Shown here in pieces: positions 17,336 to 27,041 of a stretch of 64,000 bases of DNA; position 1 is the stretch's first letter, and every line of letters starts with the position of its first letter. Position numbers and translations under genes: made by a program. The stretch comes from Thiohalocapsa sp. PB-PSB1. Lineage in GTDB: Bacteria; Pseudomonadota; Gammaproteobacteria; Chromatiales; Chromatiaceae. The notes beneath the pieces were generated by a model. It searched no databases. It saw only the letters and a program-made list of their open reading frames with translations, and was not told the origin of the DNA. Location: assembly GCA_016745215.1 (NCBI GenBank), contig CP050890.1, positions 7,581,001 through 7,645,000 of the forward strand, read 5' to 3'.

Positions 17336-17585
17336 CGGACGACTCGCCCTCAATGCCACCGATCTCTTCAGCGGTGAATTCCTTGGCTTGCTCTTCCATT
17401 TTTTCTTGCTTGGCGGCAGCGGCCTCGGCTTTTTCTTTGGCTTTGGTCATTTCCGCTTCGGCAGCCTCATCGGCTTCGGTAACCGCGTCTTCCATCGCGC
17501 CCTCATGATTGTCGGCGAAGGCGACACCGCCGAACAGGGTCATGGCGCCGATGAAGGCCAGGGTTTTGGTTGTCGTGCTTTGCAT
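17331..17585 (-). CDS. Small secreted Ala/Glu-rich protein
   Basis: The 84-residue product has a signal peptide (A-F-I-G-A-M-T-L-F-G-G-V-A-F-A-D) and a highly charged, probably single-helix mature part rich in Ala, Glu and Lys (A-E-A-E-M-T-K-A-K-E-K-A-E-A). An aaaggag ribosome site precedes the ATG, so it is probably real. Periplasmic location is predicted; function unknown. Confidence 0.65.
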   Translation of the reverse strand: MQSTTTKTLAFIGAMTLFGGVAFADNHEGAMEDAVTEADEAAEAEMTKAKEKAEAAAAKQEKMEEQAKEFTAEEIGGIEGESSD

Positions 17586-17755
17586 TGGAGTTGCTCCTTT
17601 GTGTTGTTATTTTGGGCCGTTGGCCCGGTGAGTTATCCCGCCCTGCCTCAGCGCCGGACGCTTTCGGCAGCTGGGGATTGGAAAGCAGTTATTGGTGCGG
17701 TCCATGGTTGCCCCGAGGGCAACCAGTGCGCAGTATGGCACAAAAAAATGCGTTG

Positions 17756-19225
17756 TCAAAAACCGCCTCCGGTACGAAAGCCGCCGCTGCTGGTGCCGCC
17801 CCCGGTGCTGAAGCCTCCGCTGCTGCTGTTTCCCCCGGTACGGAAGCCACCGCTGCTATGACCTCTGCTGAAGCCACCGCCCATCCCACCCCAGGGCGTA
17901 CCCCGACCGAAGCCGCCGGAGCCGAATGTCGGATTGGCGCGACCTGGTCGATGGCGCTGCTGCTGTTGGAGGGCGTCCATCAGCGCGTTGCGGTCGAGTA
18001 TGCCGCTGATAAAATTGGACAGCATCATGGCCACCATGGCACCGTCGGCAAAACCGGAATTGCTCTGATCCATGCGCTGGCGCTTGAAGTCACGTTGCAA
18101 GCGGGAAAACTCCTCCAGCTTCTGCTGTTGTCTGGCACGCGTCTGCTTTAGATTCTCGACGGTAAAGCGCAGTCTCAGGCGTTCTTGTTCGTTCTGCATC
18201 AGGCGCTGGACGATTTCATCGTCTTCCGGAAACGGCGTCGCCTGGGCGGCGCGGCGTAGTTCGGCCAGGTCGTCGCGTTCCAGTTCAGACGCCAGGTAGT
18301 CGACGGCCTGGTGGGTGTAATCGTCATCACCGGACGCAAAAGCTGCCTGGTGCTCCAGCAGGTCGTTGATGCCCAGCTCGGCCTGGGCGATTTGGCCATC
18401 AATGTCGTCGAGCCGCTGCTGTTCGGCGTCGCGCGCCTGTTCCAGCTCGATCACGCCATCTTGCGCGCGGGCGGTATCGTCCAGTTCACGTAATGCGGCG
18501 AAGGCATCTTCGGATTGTTGTCGGGCCGCGCCGGCATACTCGCGCAGCCGTTGCGGAATCTCCAACAAGCGTTGATAGTTCAGCCGTGCGTCGTTGAACC
18601 CGATCAGCCGGGCGACCTTGTCGTCGAGCCAGCCAAACAGGCTGCCCGTGGCATATCGCGGCAGACCATAGTGACGATTCCATAAATACATGAACAGCGG
18701 ATCGGCACGGTAGGCGGCGCCCTTGGCGTCCAATTCCTGCTCGCTGTCGGTGGCCTTTTCCTCGGCATGCATGGCGATGCGCTCGGCCTCGTGGGCGCGC
18801 TCGCGCTGGGCCTGATAGGAGGGATCCTCGTTCAGCCGCGCCTGGGTTGCCGATTCGCCTTCGTCCAGGCGCTCGTTCGCTTGATCCAGGAGGTCTGCCT
18901 GCGCCTCGCGTTGCTGGAGTAAATGCTCGCGGGCGGCGTGCGCGTCCTCGAGTTCGCGTTGCAGGTTGTCCGCCGCTTGGCTGCGTTGTTCCAACACGGC
19001 CTGTACCTGAAGTTCTGCGCTGTCGAGGCCGCCGGATATCCTGTCGTCGTCGACCAGATCGACCCGCACCCGCGCCAAGGCGCGGTAGTCTTCGGCACGC
19101 TGTTGCTCGAGTGCGATGAGCTCACGGCGCAGGGCCTCGAGCTTTCGATCGAGGCTGATCAATTCACCTTGTTGCTCGCGTTCGGCGCTGGTGATTTGCA
19201 CCAGCGCCTGTCGTCCGCTGATCAT
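17756..19225 (-). CDS. Long coiled-coil protein with Gly/Ser-rich tail
   Basis: This 489-residue protein is heptad-rich for residues about 1-160 and 230-400 (E-R-E-Q-Q-G-E-L-I-S-L-D-R-K-L-E-A-L type), with a short aromatic segment between them (F-M-Y-L-W-N-R-H-Y-G-L-P-R-Y). Its last 65 residues are Gly/Ser/Phe repeats of S-S-G-G-F-x-T-G-G form, reminiscent of glycine-rich tails of membrane-associated proteins. There is no signal peptide. It is last of three genes read on the minus strand. I do not recognise a named family. Confidence 0.75.
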   Translation of the reverse strand: MISGRQALVQITSAEREQQGELISLDRKLEALRRELIALEQQRAEDYRALARVRVDLVDDDRISGGLDSAELQVQAVLEQRSQAADNLQRELEDAHAAREHLLQQREAQADLLDQANERLDEGESATQARLNEDPSYQAQRERAHEAERIAMHAEEKATDSEQELDAKGAAYRADPLFMYLWNRHYGLPRYATGSLFGWLDDKVARLIGFNDARLNYQRLLEIPQRLREYAGAARQQSEDAFAALRELDDTARAQDGVIELEQARDAEQQRLDDIDGQIAQAELGINDLLEHQAAFASGDDDYTHQAVDYLASELERDDLAELRRAAQATPFPEDDEIVQRLMQNEQERLRLRFTVENLKQTRARQQQKLEEFSRLQRDFKRQRMDQSNSGFADGAMVAMMLSNFISGILDRNALMDALQQQQRHRPGRANPTFGSGGFGRGTPWGGMGGGFSRGHSSGGFRTGGNSSSGGFSTGGGTSSGGFRTGGGF

Positions 19226-19259
19226 TCTGGATTACCCATTCTGTGGTCGTTGTCAGTGC

Positions 19260-20228
19260 TTACCAGGAGGTGATCGCTGCGCCGGTGGTCGGCACATCGT
19301 ATTCCGGCTCCAACCGGCCTGGCTGTTTGCGCCCGAAGATGTTTTGCTGGACGATACCGTCGTCCTGCTTGTCCGCAGCCACGCGATCGAAGATGCGTTG
19401 GTCGACCCGCACGCCCCATGTTTTCACGCGTTCCATCTCGCCGGTCTCCTCGTTGCGGATCGGTACCCGCGGATTGCTGCCATCGGCGGCGATCGCTTCG
19501 ACGATAATGTAGAAGTTGCGCGTTGACTGATTGACATCCGGGACGCGCCAGACACCGCTGCGCTTGCCGGGACGATTGACAATGCGAATACGGTAGCTGG
19601 TCTCGAGCTGCTCGCGCATTTGTTCCAGCTCGCCAAGCAGGGCGCGGGCGCGTCCGGTGTCGTCATCGCGCAGAGCCTGCCTGGCGGTGGACAACAGGCT
19701 GTCCGCTTGTCGGTCTGCGCTGTCCTCGATCGCCAGTTTGACGACCTCGGCGTGCAGGGTCTCGAGCTTGTCCGGCAATGCCTTGCGCGGTGCTACCACC
19801 AGAGCTTGCCAGGCCAGCACACCAATGGCCAGGGCCGCCAATGTACCCAGCAGCCATTTGCCCCAAACGCCGCGGCTGGCATAGATACGAGCCAGCTTGA
19901 CGGCAAATGAATCCTCCGGCGGCTTGTAAACGAAGCGGTCTTCTTTCAGTGCGGCGACGCCTTCCTCCAGAATGGCGTCGGTGACTTCGATACCCTGGGC
20001 CGCATAGATCTTACGCAAACGCTGCTTCAGATCCTGCTCGCGACCGCTGACGTCCAGTTCCTGATCCACCAGGCGCTTTTTACGTCGCAAGGTGTCGACC
20101 ACATCCATGGCCAGCATGACGTTATCCAGCGGCGGCCGCGGGGGGCGCTGGTCGGGTTGCTGGTCGGGTTGTTGGTCGGGTTGCTGATTGGACGGCAGGG
20201 CAGCCGTGGTTGAATCGGTATCACTCAC
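19260..20228 (-). CDS. DUF6384-like membrane-anchored protein
   Basis: About 322 residues from GTG 20228, chosen because a ggagg site lies upstream and the preceding gene stops just before it. The N-terminus has Q-Q-P-D repeats (encoded by gggttgctggtc repeats near 20145-20185), then a helical region (A-M-D-V-V-D-T-L-R-R-K-K-R-L-V), one membrane helix near 150 (W-L-L-G-T-L-A-A-L-A-I-G-V-L-A-W) and a C-terminal beta-rich domain. The layout fits DUF6384, of unknown function. Middle gene of the operon. Confidence 0.65.
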   Translation of the reverse strand: MSDTDSTTAALPSNQQPDQQPDQQPDQRPPRPPLDNVMLAMDVVDTLRRKKRLVDQELDVSGREQDLKQRLRKIYAAQGIEVTDAILEEGVAALKEDRFVYKPPEDSFAVKLARIYASRGVWGKWLLGTLAALAIGVLAWQALVVAPRKALPDKLETLHAEVVKLAIEDSADRQADSLLSTARQALRDDDTGRARALLGELEQMREQLETSYRIRIVNRPGKRSGVWRVPDVNQSTRNFYIIVEAIAADGSNPRVPIRNEETGEMERVKTWGVRVDQRIFDRVAADKQDDGIVQQNIFGRKQPGRLEPEYDVPTTGAAITSW

Positions 20229-20235
20229 GTCAGGA

Positions 20236-21423
20236 TCAGCCTCCAGCAGCGATGATGCCTTTGCCCTGTTCGGCCAGACGCGCCATGCGCTGCTTGCCAT
20301 CCTCGACGGCCTCGCGGATCTCCTCGGCATTGCGCGTGGATTCTTTGCGCATCTGTTCGATGATGTCGCGGGAATGGGCCTGATAGCTGACCACCGAATC
20401 CACTAGTTTCTTCACCGATTCGGCACGCAGAGTCGGTCCATAGCCGGCTCGCACCGCGGCCTCCTGCACCTTGCCGCCGATCTCCGCCAATACCTCTAGG
20501 GATTGATTGACACCGTCTTTCATCGCATTGACGGTCGCCGTGGTTTCGCCCAGGCCGAACATGCCGGTGAAGGATGCGGTCAGCGCCGTGAGCACGGTCT
20601 CGTTGGTGGTAAAAAAGCTGATTGCCTGCTGATACAGGCGCTCCTTAGCGCTGGTGGTCTGCATTAATCGCGCCATCACCACGTCGGAGGTGTTATGGGA
20701 TACGGTCAGATTATCCGATAGATCCTTTGCGATTTGGTAGCGCTTTTCCACATCCTGCAGGTCGCGCACGCGCTCGTCACGGGCCAGCTCGAGTCGCGCG
20801 CGTTCGGCAGCATCCTCGCCGCTGAAGGATTCCACCGCCTGCATTGCTTTGTCCACCTCGCCGCGTGCGGCATCGAGCTGGCCCTCGGCCTTTTTCAATA
20901 CCTCCAGGGCGAGCACCTCGGATTGCTTCATGGCGCCGCGAAAATCCTGATAGGCATCGAGGATACGCTGTTCGCGCTGGATTTGATCCTGGGTGCTGGC
21001 GGTCACCTCCAGGTAGTTGACTTTGATTTTTTCAAAGCGTGAAGCGATGTCGCCGCGGGTTGCTTTCATCCACATATTAGCGACGCGCTCGAAGGTGTCG
21101 AGCTTGCCGTCCTCGACCTGCTCGACCATGGTCTTGGCATCGTCGCGTATGCTGTTGAAGGCGGCGGTAATGGCCTCGTAGCGATTGCTGATGTCCATGG
21201 CCTGGATCTGCTCGCGCACCACCTCATTGAAGGTCGAGGACTGGGCCAGGGTGCGGGCGATGGCGGCGACGCGGCCCTCATCGAGCCCCGCGATCTGATT
21301 CAATAAGGCAACCATCGGATCCTCGGCACTGTTTGCCTCGGTGGGCGCCAAGCCAAGATCGTGCAGGGTATTCATCGCCTTATCCAGATATTGCATCGGA
21401 GCTGCGGTCGCGGTCATTGTCAT
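20236..21423 (-). CDS. Helical coiled-coil protein, first gene of operon
   Basis: The 395-residue product is almost entirely alpha-helical with charged heptads and no signal peptide. A G-M-F-G-L-G-E-T-T-A-T-V segment near 300 is the only non-helical region. It loosely resembles TelA/YaaN toxic-anion-resistance proteins in composition, but I would not assign it. The next gene starts 7 bases after its stop. Confidence 0.7.
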   Translation of the reverse strand: MTMTATAAPMQYLDKAMNTLHDLGLAPTEANSAEDPMVALLNQIAGLDEGRVAAIARTLAQSSTFNEVVREQIQAMDISNRYEAITAAFNSIRDDAKTMVEQVEDGKLDTFERVANMWMKATRGDIASRFEKIKVNYLEVTASTQDQIQREQRILDAYQDFRGAMKQSEVLALEVLKKAEGQLDAARGEVDKAMQAVESFSGEDAAERARLELARDERVRDLQDVEKRYQIAKDLSDNLTVSHNTSDVVMARLMQTTSAKERLYQQAISFFTTNETVLTALTASFTGMFGLGETTATVNAMKDGVNQSLEVLAEIGGKVQEAAVRAGYGPTLRAESVKKLVDSVVSYQAHSRDIIEQMRKESTRNAEEIREAVEDGKQRMARLAEQGKGIIAAGG

Positions 21424-21664
21424 CCTCCATTCAGCGGCCCCTGGTACATGGGGCGAGTTTCAATGTGGGTTTGCAGCAGGAGTTCGGCCGGTACCGATCA
21501 TCTATTCGGCCATATCCTGCCTGAAGAATCATGTAACGATTTCGAGGCTTCGTTATCCAGTGCAAGTAGCAGCACCTGGGGAGCAAGGGAAACGTCCTGA
21601 GTCATAGCCGAGATCGGCATCGGCTGACATCGAATAGGAGTCGTACATCGAACACGACGTCGGC

Positions 21665-21850
21665 TCAATCGCCATAGAATGCCTCCTCCACTTCCGCTGA
21701 CGGCACATCGGCATCGCCATCGGCGCGTGTGGGCAGCAGTCGGGCAACTGGCCGGCCAGCGGTAAACAGTAGGATCGTTTCGCCGTTTTCCACCAGCGCA
21801 AGCAGTTCGTCGAAATGTTGGACCGCGTAATCAGTGGTAAAGGTTTGCAT
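21665..21850 (-). CDS. Orphan Phd/YefM-type antitoxin
   Basis: A protein of about 61 residues starting M-Q-T-F-T-T-D-Y-A and continuing H-F-D-E-L-L-A-L-V-E-N-G-E-T-I and R-P-V-A-R-L-L-P, the DNA-binding half of Phd/YefM antitoxins. The C-terminal toxin-binding tail is short (E-V-E-E-A-F-Y-G-D). No toxin frame (RelE, Doc or PIN) is visible on either side. ATG 21865 is an alternative start. Confidence 0.7.
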   Translation of the reverse strand: MQTFTTDYAVQHFDELLALVENGETILLFTAGRPVARLLPTRADGDADVPSAEVEEAFYGD

Positions 21851-21946
21851 GGTTATTATCGTCATTAGATTGATTTCAGAACAATCATCGCCCAAAACAT
21901 CCCAAGCGGACAATCGGCTCGATCATTAGCGCCGCATTCAATCGGC

Positions 21947-23074
21947 TTAGCCTTCAGGCGCCTCGGCGCGCAGCTCGCGCAGCAATTGTCGCACCAGGCC
22001 TGGGCCCTGATAGATCAGGCCTGTATAGATCTGCACCAAGTTTGCCCCGGCAGCAAGTTTGGCGGCGGCGGCGTTCGGATGCATGATGCCGCCAACTCCG
22101 ATCAGCACCGGCTCCGGTCCGACCGCATCACGCACCAAGCGCAATACTTGCGTGCTACGCTCGAATAACGGCTGCCCGGACAGCCCACCAGATTGCTCCG
22201 GAATGCCGCCATGCAAGCCGTCGAAACAAACGGTGGTATTGGTCAACACCAGCCCGGCACAACCGGCATCCAATGCGGCCTGGGCGCAGGCGATGGCATC
22301 ATCGTTCGCCAAATCCGGCGCCAGCTTGACCAGAAGCGGGCGTGGGCGGCTCAGTAGCTGATTCGGAGCCTGAATGGCGTCAACGATGGCGCGCACCTGC
22401 TCTACGGTTTGCAGATCGCGCAGACCCGGTGTATTCGGACTGGAGATGTTCACGACCACATAGTCAGCAAGTTCACCGAGCTGTTCGAAGCTGCGGCGAT
22501 AGTCGGCGGCCGCCTCCGCCGCCGGCGTCAGCTTGGATTTGCCGATGTTGACTCCTAGCGGAATGTCCAATACACCGCGCTGGCGCAGGCGCATCAGTCG
22601 AACCATCATGGTCTCGGCGCCGGCATTATTAAAGCCCATGCGGTTGATCAACGCGGCATCGGCAGGCAAGCGAAATAGCCGCGGTTTGGGATTGCCCGGC
22701 TGTTGTCGGGCCGTGACCGTACCGACCTCGACATAACCAAAGCCCATGGCCTGCCAGGCGACCACCGCTTCGGCATCCTTGTCGAGACCAGCGGCAAGAC
22801 CCACCGGGTTGGGAAATTGCAGGCCCATGGCGCTGACTTGCAATGCCGGATCGCGAGCAAGGTGGTCATCGCCGAGACGCCCCGAAGCCAGTGCCGACCA
22901 GCGTCGGGCAAGCCCAAGCACCAGGATATGCGCCTGTTCTGCATCGAGACGGAACAACAGCGGTCGCAGCAGTCGCCACCATGCGGTAGGCGGCTTGCCG
23001 TCCGGCGCGTTTGCCGCGGCTGGCGCGAGCATCGATGCAGATGCCGGCCCAGCAGGATGATCAGGATGCGTCAT
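21947..23074 (-). CDS. pyrD: Dihydroorotate dehydrogenase (quinone), class 2
   Basis: PyrD oxidises dihydroorotate to orotate, passing electrons to quinone at the membrane, in pyrimidine synthesis. The sequence shows N-P-V-G-L-A-A-G-L-D-K-D, E-V-G-T-V-T-A-R-Q-Q-P-G-N, the class 2 V-N-I-S-S-P-N-T-P-G-L-R with the catalytic serine, V-K-L-A-P-D, and the FMN-phosphate motif G-V-G-G-I. Length (375) is slightly above the usual 340 because of a proline/alanine-rich N-terminus; a GTG at 23098 is an alternative start and the true start may be further in. Confidence 0.95.
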   Translation of the reverse strand: MTHPDHPAGPASASMLAPAAANAPDGKPPTAWWRLLRPLLFRLDAEQAHILVLGLARRWSALASGRLGDDHLARDPALQVSAMGLQFPNPVGLAAGLDKDAEAVVAWQAMGFGYVEVGTVTARQQPGNPKPRLFRLPADAALINRMGFNNAGAETMMVRLMRLRQRGVLDIPLGVNIGKSKLTPAAEAAADYRRSFEQLGELADYVVVNISSPNTPGLRDLQTVEQVRAIVDAIQAPNQLLSRPRPLLVKLAPDLANDDAIACAQAALDAGCAGLVLTNTTVCFDGLHGGIPEQSGGLSGQPLFERSTQVLRLVRDAVGPEPVLIGVGGIMHPNAAAAKLAAGANLVQIYTGLIYQGPGLVRQLLRELRAEAPEG

Positions 23075-23399
23075 TGGCGATCGCTTTGGATCGGTCACCG
23101 GCGATTACCGCCTGTGGCTCGGCGTCCAGCAGGCACGGCACCGATCGGCTGCCGGCCGCGTAAGGCGAAGCGATCGATCAAGACTCGATCGGTCGAGACT
23201 ATGCAAGGATTCATCGGCATCGGCATCGGCATCGAAACATGGGTCGAAATCGAAACCGTCATCTTGCCCCTAAAATCCAGTGCTTGCAAACGCTGACCGA
23301 TCGATACCGATACCGATTGCAACCGATAAGCTATCCTGAAACCCTCCGGGTGCGGCATCCTGCGCCCAAGCCGAAATATTTGCGCCATTTTATCGGGTG

Positions 23400-23778
23400 G
23401 GAGCCAGCCGATAAGCCGGGTTCTGTCGTGGACAGTCATTCATCTGGGGTGCGCGTCACCGCGCGCCTCTTGCGACCTACCCGGGAACGCCCGCGGGCCG
23501 CGGGCCGCGGCGCAGGGCCGCATGTTCCTCTATTTGGTCTTGCTCCGGGTGGGGTTTACCCTGCCGCCGCGTGTTGCCACCGGCGCGGTGCGCTCTTACC
23601 GCACCATTTCAACCTTACCGCCCGCACAAGCGGGGTTGGCGGTATATTTTCTGTTGCACTTTCCGTGGGCTCGCGCCCCCCAGGCGTTACCTGGCACCCT
23701 GCCCTGTGGAGCCCGGACTTTCCTCCCCCCGCGTCAGGAGCAACTCCAGACCGGGGAGCGACTGTCTGGCCGACTCCC
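23400..23778 (-). ncRNA. rnpB: RNase P RNA (class A)
   Basis: Read on the minus strand it begins agtcggccagacagtcgct, contains gaggaaagtccgggctcc and cagggtgccaggtaacgcc, then the agggtaaacccc segment, and ends acagaacccggcttatcgg followed by the P1 partner. These are the universal CR elements of bacterial type A RNase P RNA. Plus-strand ORFs across this stretch are shadows. It lies between pyrD and the DUF1295 gene. Confidence 0.95.
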
Positions 23779-23921
23779 TGCACGAGTGTAGCGGACCGGG
23801 TTGCGGCCAGGCAAGCGGTCAATGCAGAACTCGGCAATGCTCGCTGCGAACGGACATGGGTGCATGCCGAACCACAATGATCGTTGTGCTGATCAGCCGC
23901 CGGTTCTGAACTCGATACCCT

Positions 23922-24653
23922 TCACAGGATATAGGGGATTAAGCTTTTGGTACGCTGGGTATAGTCTTCCCAAGCCTTGCCGTAGCGCTCGGATGACATC
24001 TTTTCACTCTTCGGTATGGCATCTCCCAGGTACTGTGCAAGATTTGCGAGCGGGGAAATGAAACCCCAAAAATTTCCGGCACTGAGCCCGAACGCGATAT
24101 AAATCAAAAAGTCGCCGAAGTAATTCGGGTGCCGAGAGATGCCCCAAAAACCCGTATCGAGAACCCTGCCATAGGAGTCGGGCCGCTGCTTGAACCTGTG
24201 CTTCTGAAAATCGCTGCCAAAGTGAAAAATCGTACCCAACACGTAGACGCAGACCACAATCAAATCCAACCGATCCAGCGGGCCCGGCCGATCGACGGTC
24301 CAAACGAATGGAAGGCAGTAGATCCAACCGGCGACATTCGTCAATAAAACAGGCAGCAAATAGATCTCGGCTGGCGGCAGGATGTCTTTCAACTTCGCAG
24401 CCGCAGTGTTGCGATACCAGAGGATCAGTATGAAATTCATCCGAATCTGATAGATGCCGACCATCGCCAATAACAATGTATGACGCGCCGGGTCACCGTC
24501 ACTGTACAGCACATGAAGAAAAGTCACTGGCAACAGTACGTTGAAACCGAATAAAAAAGAAACCCTGGTATCTTTGCTGACCCAGGTGCCGATGATTCCT
24601 GCAATGGCCATCGTCTCGATGACAAAAAGCAACAGGATCCACTTCTCTTGCAT
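23922..24653 (-). CDS. DUF1295 / steroid 5-alpha-reductase-like membrane enzyme
   Basis: The 243-residue protein has six or seven hydrophobic helices and the C-terminal family motif G-F-W-G-I-S-R-H-P-N-Y-F-G-D with a following Y-G-K-A-W-E-D-Y. DUF1295 proteins belong to the ICMT/5-alpha-reductase superfamily and act on lipid-like substrates with NADPH or SAM; the reaction here cannot be told. It stands alone. Confidence 0.8.
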   Translation of the reverse strand: MQEKWILLLFVIETMAIAGIIGTWVSKDTRVSFLFGFNVLLPVTFLHVLYSDGDPARHTLLLAMVGIYQIRMNFILILWYRNTAAAKLKDILPPAEIYLLPVLLTNVAGWIYCLPFVWTVDRPGPLDRLDLIVVCVYVLGTIFHFGSDFQKHRFKQRPDSYGRVLDTGFWGISRHPNYFGDFLIYIAFGLSAGNFWGFISPLANLAQYLGDAIPKSEKMSSERYGKAWEDYTQRTKSLIPYIL

Positions 24654-24757
24654 AGTTCACCTTACGCATGCCCATGTTGATGTAAGCCGGGTCTGAAGCC
24701 GAATAGGATGGACGCTGTATTCGAGCGATGGAGAGAGTGAATTTTCGCGGTGTCGCA

Positions 24758-26251
24758 CTAGCGGCTAGCCGCGCATCCGCTCCATTTACGAGGGAACAAG
24801 CTCTCCAGCAGGCCCGAGCGGTGCAACACCGCCACCCCCAGGGTAAAGCCACGATACCGAATCAATACCTGGCCTGCACGACACTCCCGGGTCTGTTCCG
24901 GTGTTGGGGTCAGACTCTCGCGTCGCAGATAGCGATCGCGCTGGGCGGAATCCAGATCGATTCGGTTGCGGGTCGCATCGGCTCCCAGCAGCAAGGCACC
25001 GGCGGTGGTCAGCTTGGGCGGTCGCAAATTTGTGCGATACAGAAATAACCCGCTGCCCTGCGGCATCGGCGCCGCGGGCGGCATATGGTCGTCGGCAATC
25101 AGATGCAGACCGCGGCGGGTCTGGCGATGCAGGCAAGCTTGGCGCCGCGGCCGATCGCTCAAGCCATAGTGTTCGGCCAGTGCATCGACCCAGGGGTCAT
25201 TGTCCTCGATCCTGTTCAGCTGCGCGGCGCTGCTTTCGGGAAGTCCCGGTGCATCGGATGCCTTCTCCAGCAAGGCGACAAAGAATCCGCCGGTGTCATT
25301 CGAATGCGGCCAGACACGCAGGCAATGGGCGAGGCTGCTGTCCAGCTTCCGGCCCTGCCAACAGGTGATGCCTGGGCTGCTGGCCAGTGCGTGGACAGAT
25401 GCCGGCAACAGGCGCAGCCGCCCGGCAAATGCCTCCAGGATCTCGGCTACGATCAGTTCATTCTCTTCCGGCGCAAAGGTGCAGGTCGAGTACAGAATGC
25501 GCCCACCCGGCCGGCATAATTGCACGGCCTTGCGTAATAAAGCTCGTTGCCGCGGGGCCATGCGCGCGCTGCGCTCGGCGCCGATGCGATTGGCCAGAGC
25601 AGGATTGCGTCGCAAGGTTCCCTCACTGGAACAGGGAGCATCCACCAGAACACGATCGAATGACCCGGCGGCGGTCGGATAGTTGCCGCCATCCGAGAGC
25701 GTCGTGCTGCAATTGATGATCCCAAGCCGATCTAAATTACCCTGCAACGCGGCAATCCGCGCCGTGGAGAAATCATTGGCCAACAAGGTGCCTCGATTGC
25801 CCAGCGCAAGGGCGATCTGGGCAGTCTTGCCCCCGGGCGCTGCACACAGATCCAGCACGCGTTGGCCGGGATGCAGATCCATCAGCAACGCGGGCAATTG
25901 CGAAACTTCCTCTTGCGCATGCGCCAAACCCGCGCAATACCACCAACGCTGCCCGGCCTTGAAACCCGGGGCCAACCGCAATGCACTGCCCCGTAGCGGA
26001 CCTGCGTTTGCGCTTTGCGACCACGCAATCCGGCGCAGATGCGCGCCCTCCTCGGCAACCAGCGCAATCAGCGCGTCTGGATCGATGCGCGCGGGATTGC
26101 ACCAGATACAGGTGGGCAACGGGCGCTGCAAGGCATCGATAAAGCCGGGCCAATCGTCGACAAAGCGATCGAACAGCAGGCGATAACGCCCGAGCGCCGC
26201 CTCCAGATCGGCCCGGCTCGGGGCTGCAAGATCACGATCGATGTGCGCCAT
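24758..26251 (-). CDS. RNA cytosine-C5 methyltransferase (RsmB/NOP2 family)
   Basis: This 497-residue SAM-dependent enzyme methylates cytosine C5 in RNA; the fused C-terminal domain suggests an RsmF-like enzyme on 16S rRNA. Motif I is L-D-L-C-A-A-P-G-G-K-T near 125, motif IV is D-A-P-C-S-S-E-G-T near 200 and motif VI is Y-S-T-C-T-F near 250, so both catalytic Cys are present. The C-terminal 150 residues resemble the PUA-like tail of RsmF. I start at the ATG 26251, with ggaagt upstream, rather than 26308. Confidence 0.85.
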   Translation of the reverse strand: MAHIDRDLAAPSRADLEAALGRYRLLFDRFVDDWPGFIDALQRPLPTCIWCNPARIDPDALIALVAEEGAHLRRIAWSQSANAGPLRGSALRLAPGFKAGQRWWYCAGLAHAQEEVSQLPALLMDLHPGQRVLDLCAAPGGKTAQIALALGNRGTLLANDFSTARIAALQGNLDRLGIINCSTTLSDGGNYPTAAGSFDRVLVDAPCSSEGTLRRNPALANRIGAERSARMAPRQRALLRKAVQLCRPGGRILYSTCTFAPEENELIVAEILEAFAGRLRLLPASVHALASSPGITCWQGRKLDSSLAHCLRVWPHSNDTGGFFVALLEKASDAPGLPESSAAQLNRIEDNDPWVDALAEHYGLSDRPRRQACLHRQTRRGLHLIADDHMPPAAPMPQGSGLFLYRTNLRPPKLTTAGALLLGADATRNRIDLDSAQRDRYLRRESLTPTPEQTRECRAGQVLIRYRGFTLGVAVLHRSGLLESLFPRKWSGCAASR

Positions 26252-26400
26252 AGCATACTTCCAGGGTTGCCGCGGCGCCCCATGCGCCGCTGTTGCGCCC
26301 GCGAGCATAGCAGCACCGGTGCAATACGCGGTAGCAAAGAACGCCCTTTATGCCCAGGCGCACCATCGGCATGATTCTGAGTGCTGCCTGGGGTGCTGCC

Positions 26401-26658
26401 TAGGCTTTCGAAATCTACAGTTTCACTAAAACAAGCGCTTCCCGGTTTTTGGATGCTTAGTCGGTGTCGGTGTCGGTGTCGAGGTCGGAATTAGGGATTG
26501 GTATCGAGCTGGCTGCTTTGATCGATGAGCGGATTCGATTCCGATTCCGATTCCGATAGCGACCCCGACAGCGAAAAGGCTTCCCCAGTGCGTTCGATGA
26601 AGCAATCCAAGACCCGGAATCGGTTTGGCATCAAAACTCAGGACATTTCGATAACCTA
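26401..26658 (+). mobile_element. MITE family A, copy 3
   Basis: This copy is 258 bp with ends TAGGCTTTCGAAAT and (reverse complement) TAGGTTATCGAAAT, so it is slightly decayed. The 9-bp target duplication GGTGCTGCC is at 26392-26400 and 26659-26667. The internal ccgattccgattccgat run is longer than in copies 1 and 2. Confidence 0.9.
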
Positions 26659-26757
26659 GGTGCTGCCTCCCGATCCCAATCCAGATCAAGTCGCGTTGGT
26701 CGGGCTGCCCCCTGGGGATATCCTCAGTTAATTTGTGGAGAAGACAGTGGCCTACAG

Positions 26758-26945
26758 CCTTTCTCCCGGGAAAGGCGCGGCGCTCGCGTCCGCTTAGCTG
26801 GCATCATTTGCCGGGTCGCGCGCAAGCGGGCTCCTACGCCGACCGGCTCCCACGGCTGGTCAAGGTCCGCTTGCGGGCGAGGCGCCTTGGCTCCTCTGCG
26901 TCTCTGCGGTGAATCCTGACATTCTTTGCATACAGCACCCGTTGG
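26758..26945 (+). repeat. Diverged single unit of the 190-bp repeat
   Basis: It shares ttctcccgggaaaggcgcg, cgggtcgc-gcaagcgggctcct, caaggtccgcttgcgggcg and tctgcggtgaatcctgacat with the array at 56-1375, at clearly lower identity. It shows the unit also exists dispersed. No gene is visible between 26668 and 27041. Confidence 0.75.
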
Positions 26946-27041
26946 CGACGCAGCCGGTGCCCGCTGCCGTTGCGTCTCGGGCCGATTCGGAGGGTGGGTT
27001 GGATGTCCTGTCCGTTAATCGCTGTCCGTTAATCGGACCAG

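Noticed and set aside
23239..23880. 213-codon plus-strand ORF over the rnpB region
   Set aside because: The sequence is RNase P RNA on the other strand, with its conserved elements.
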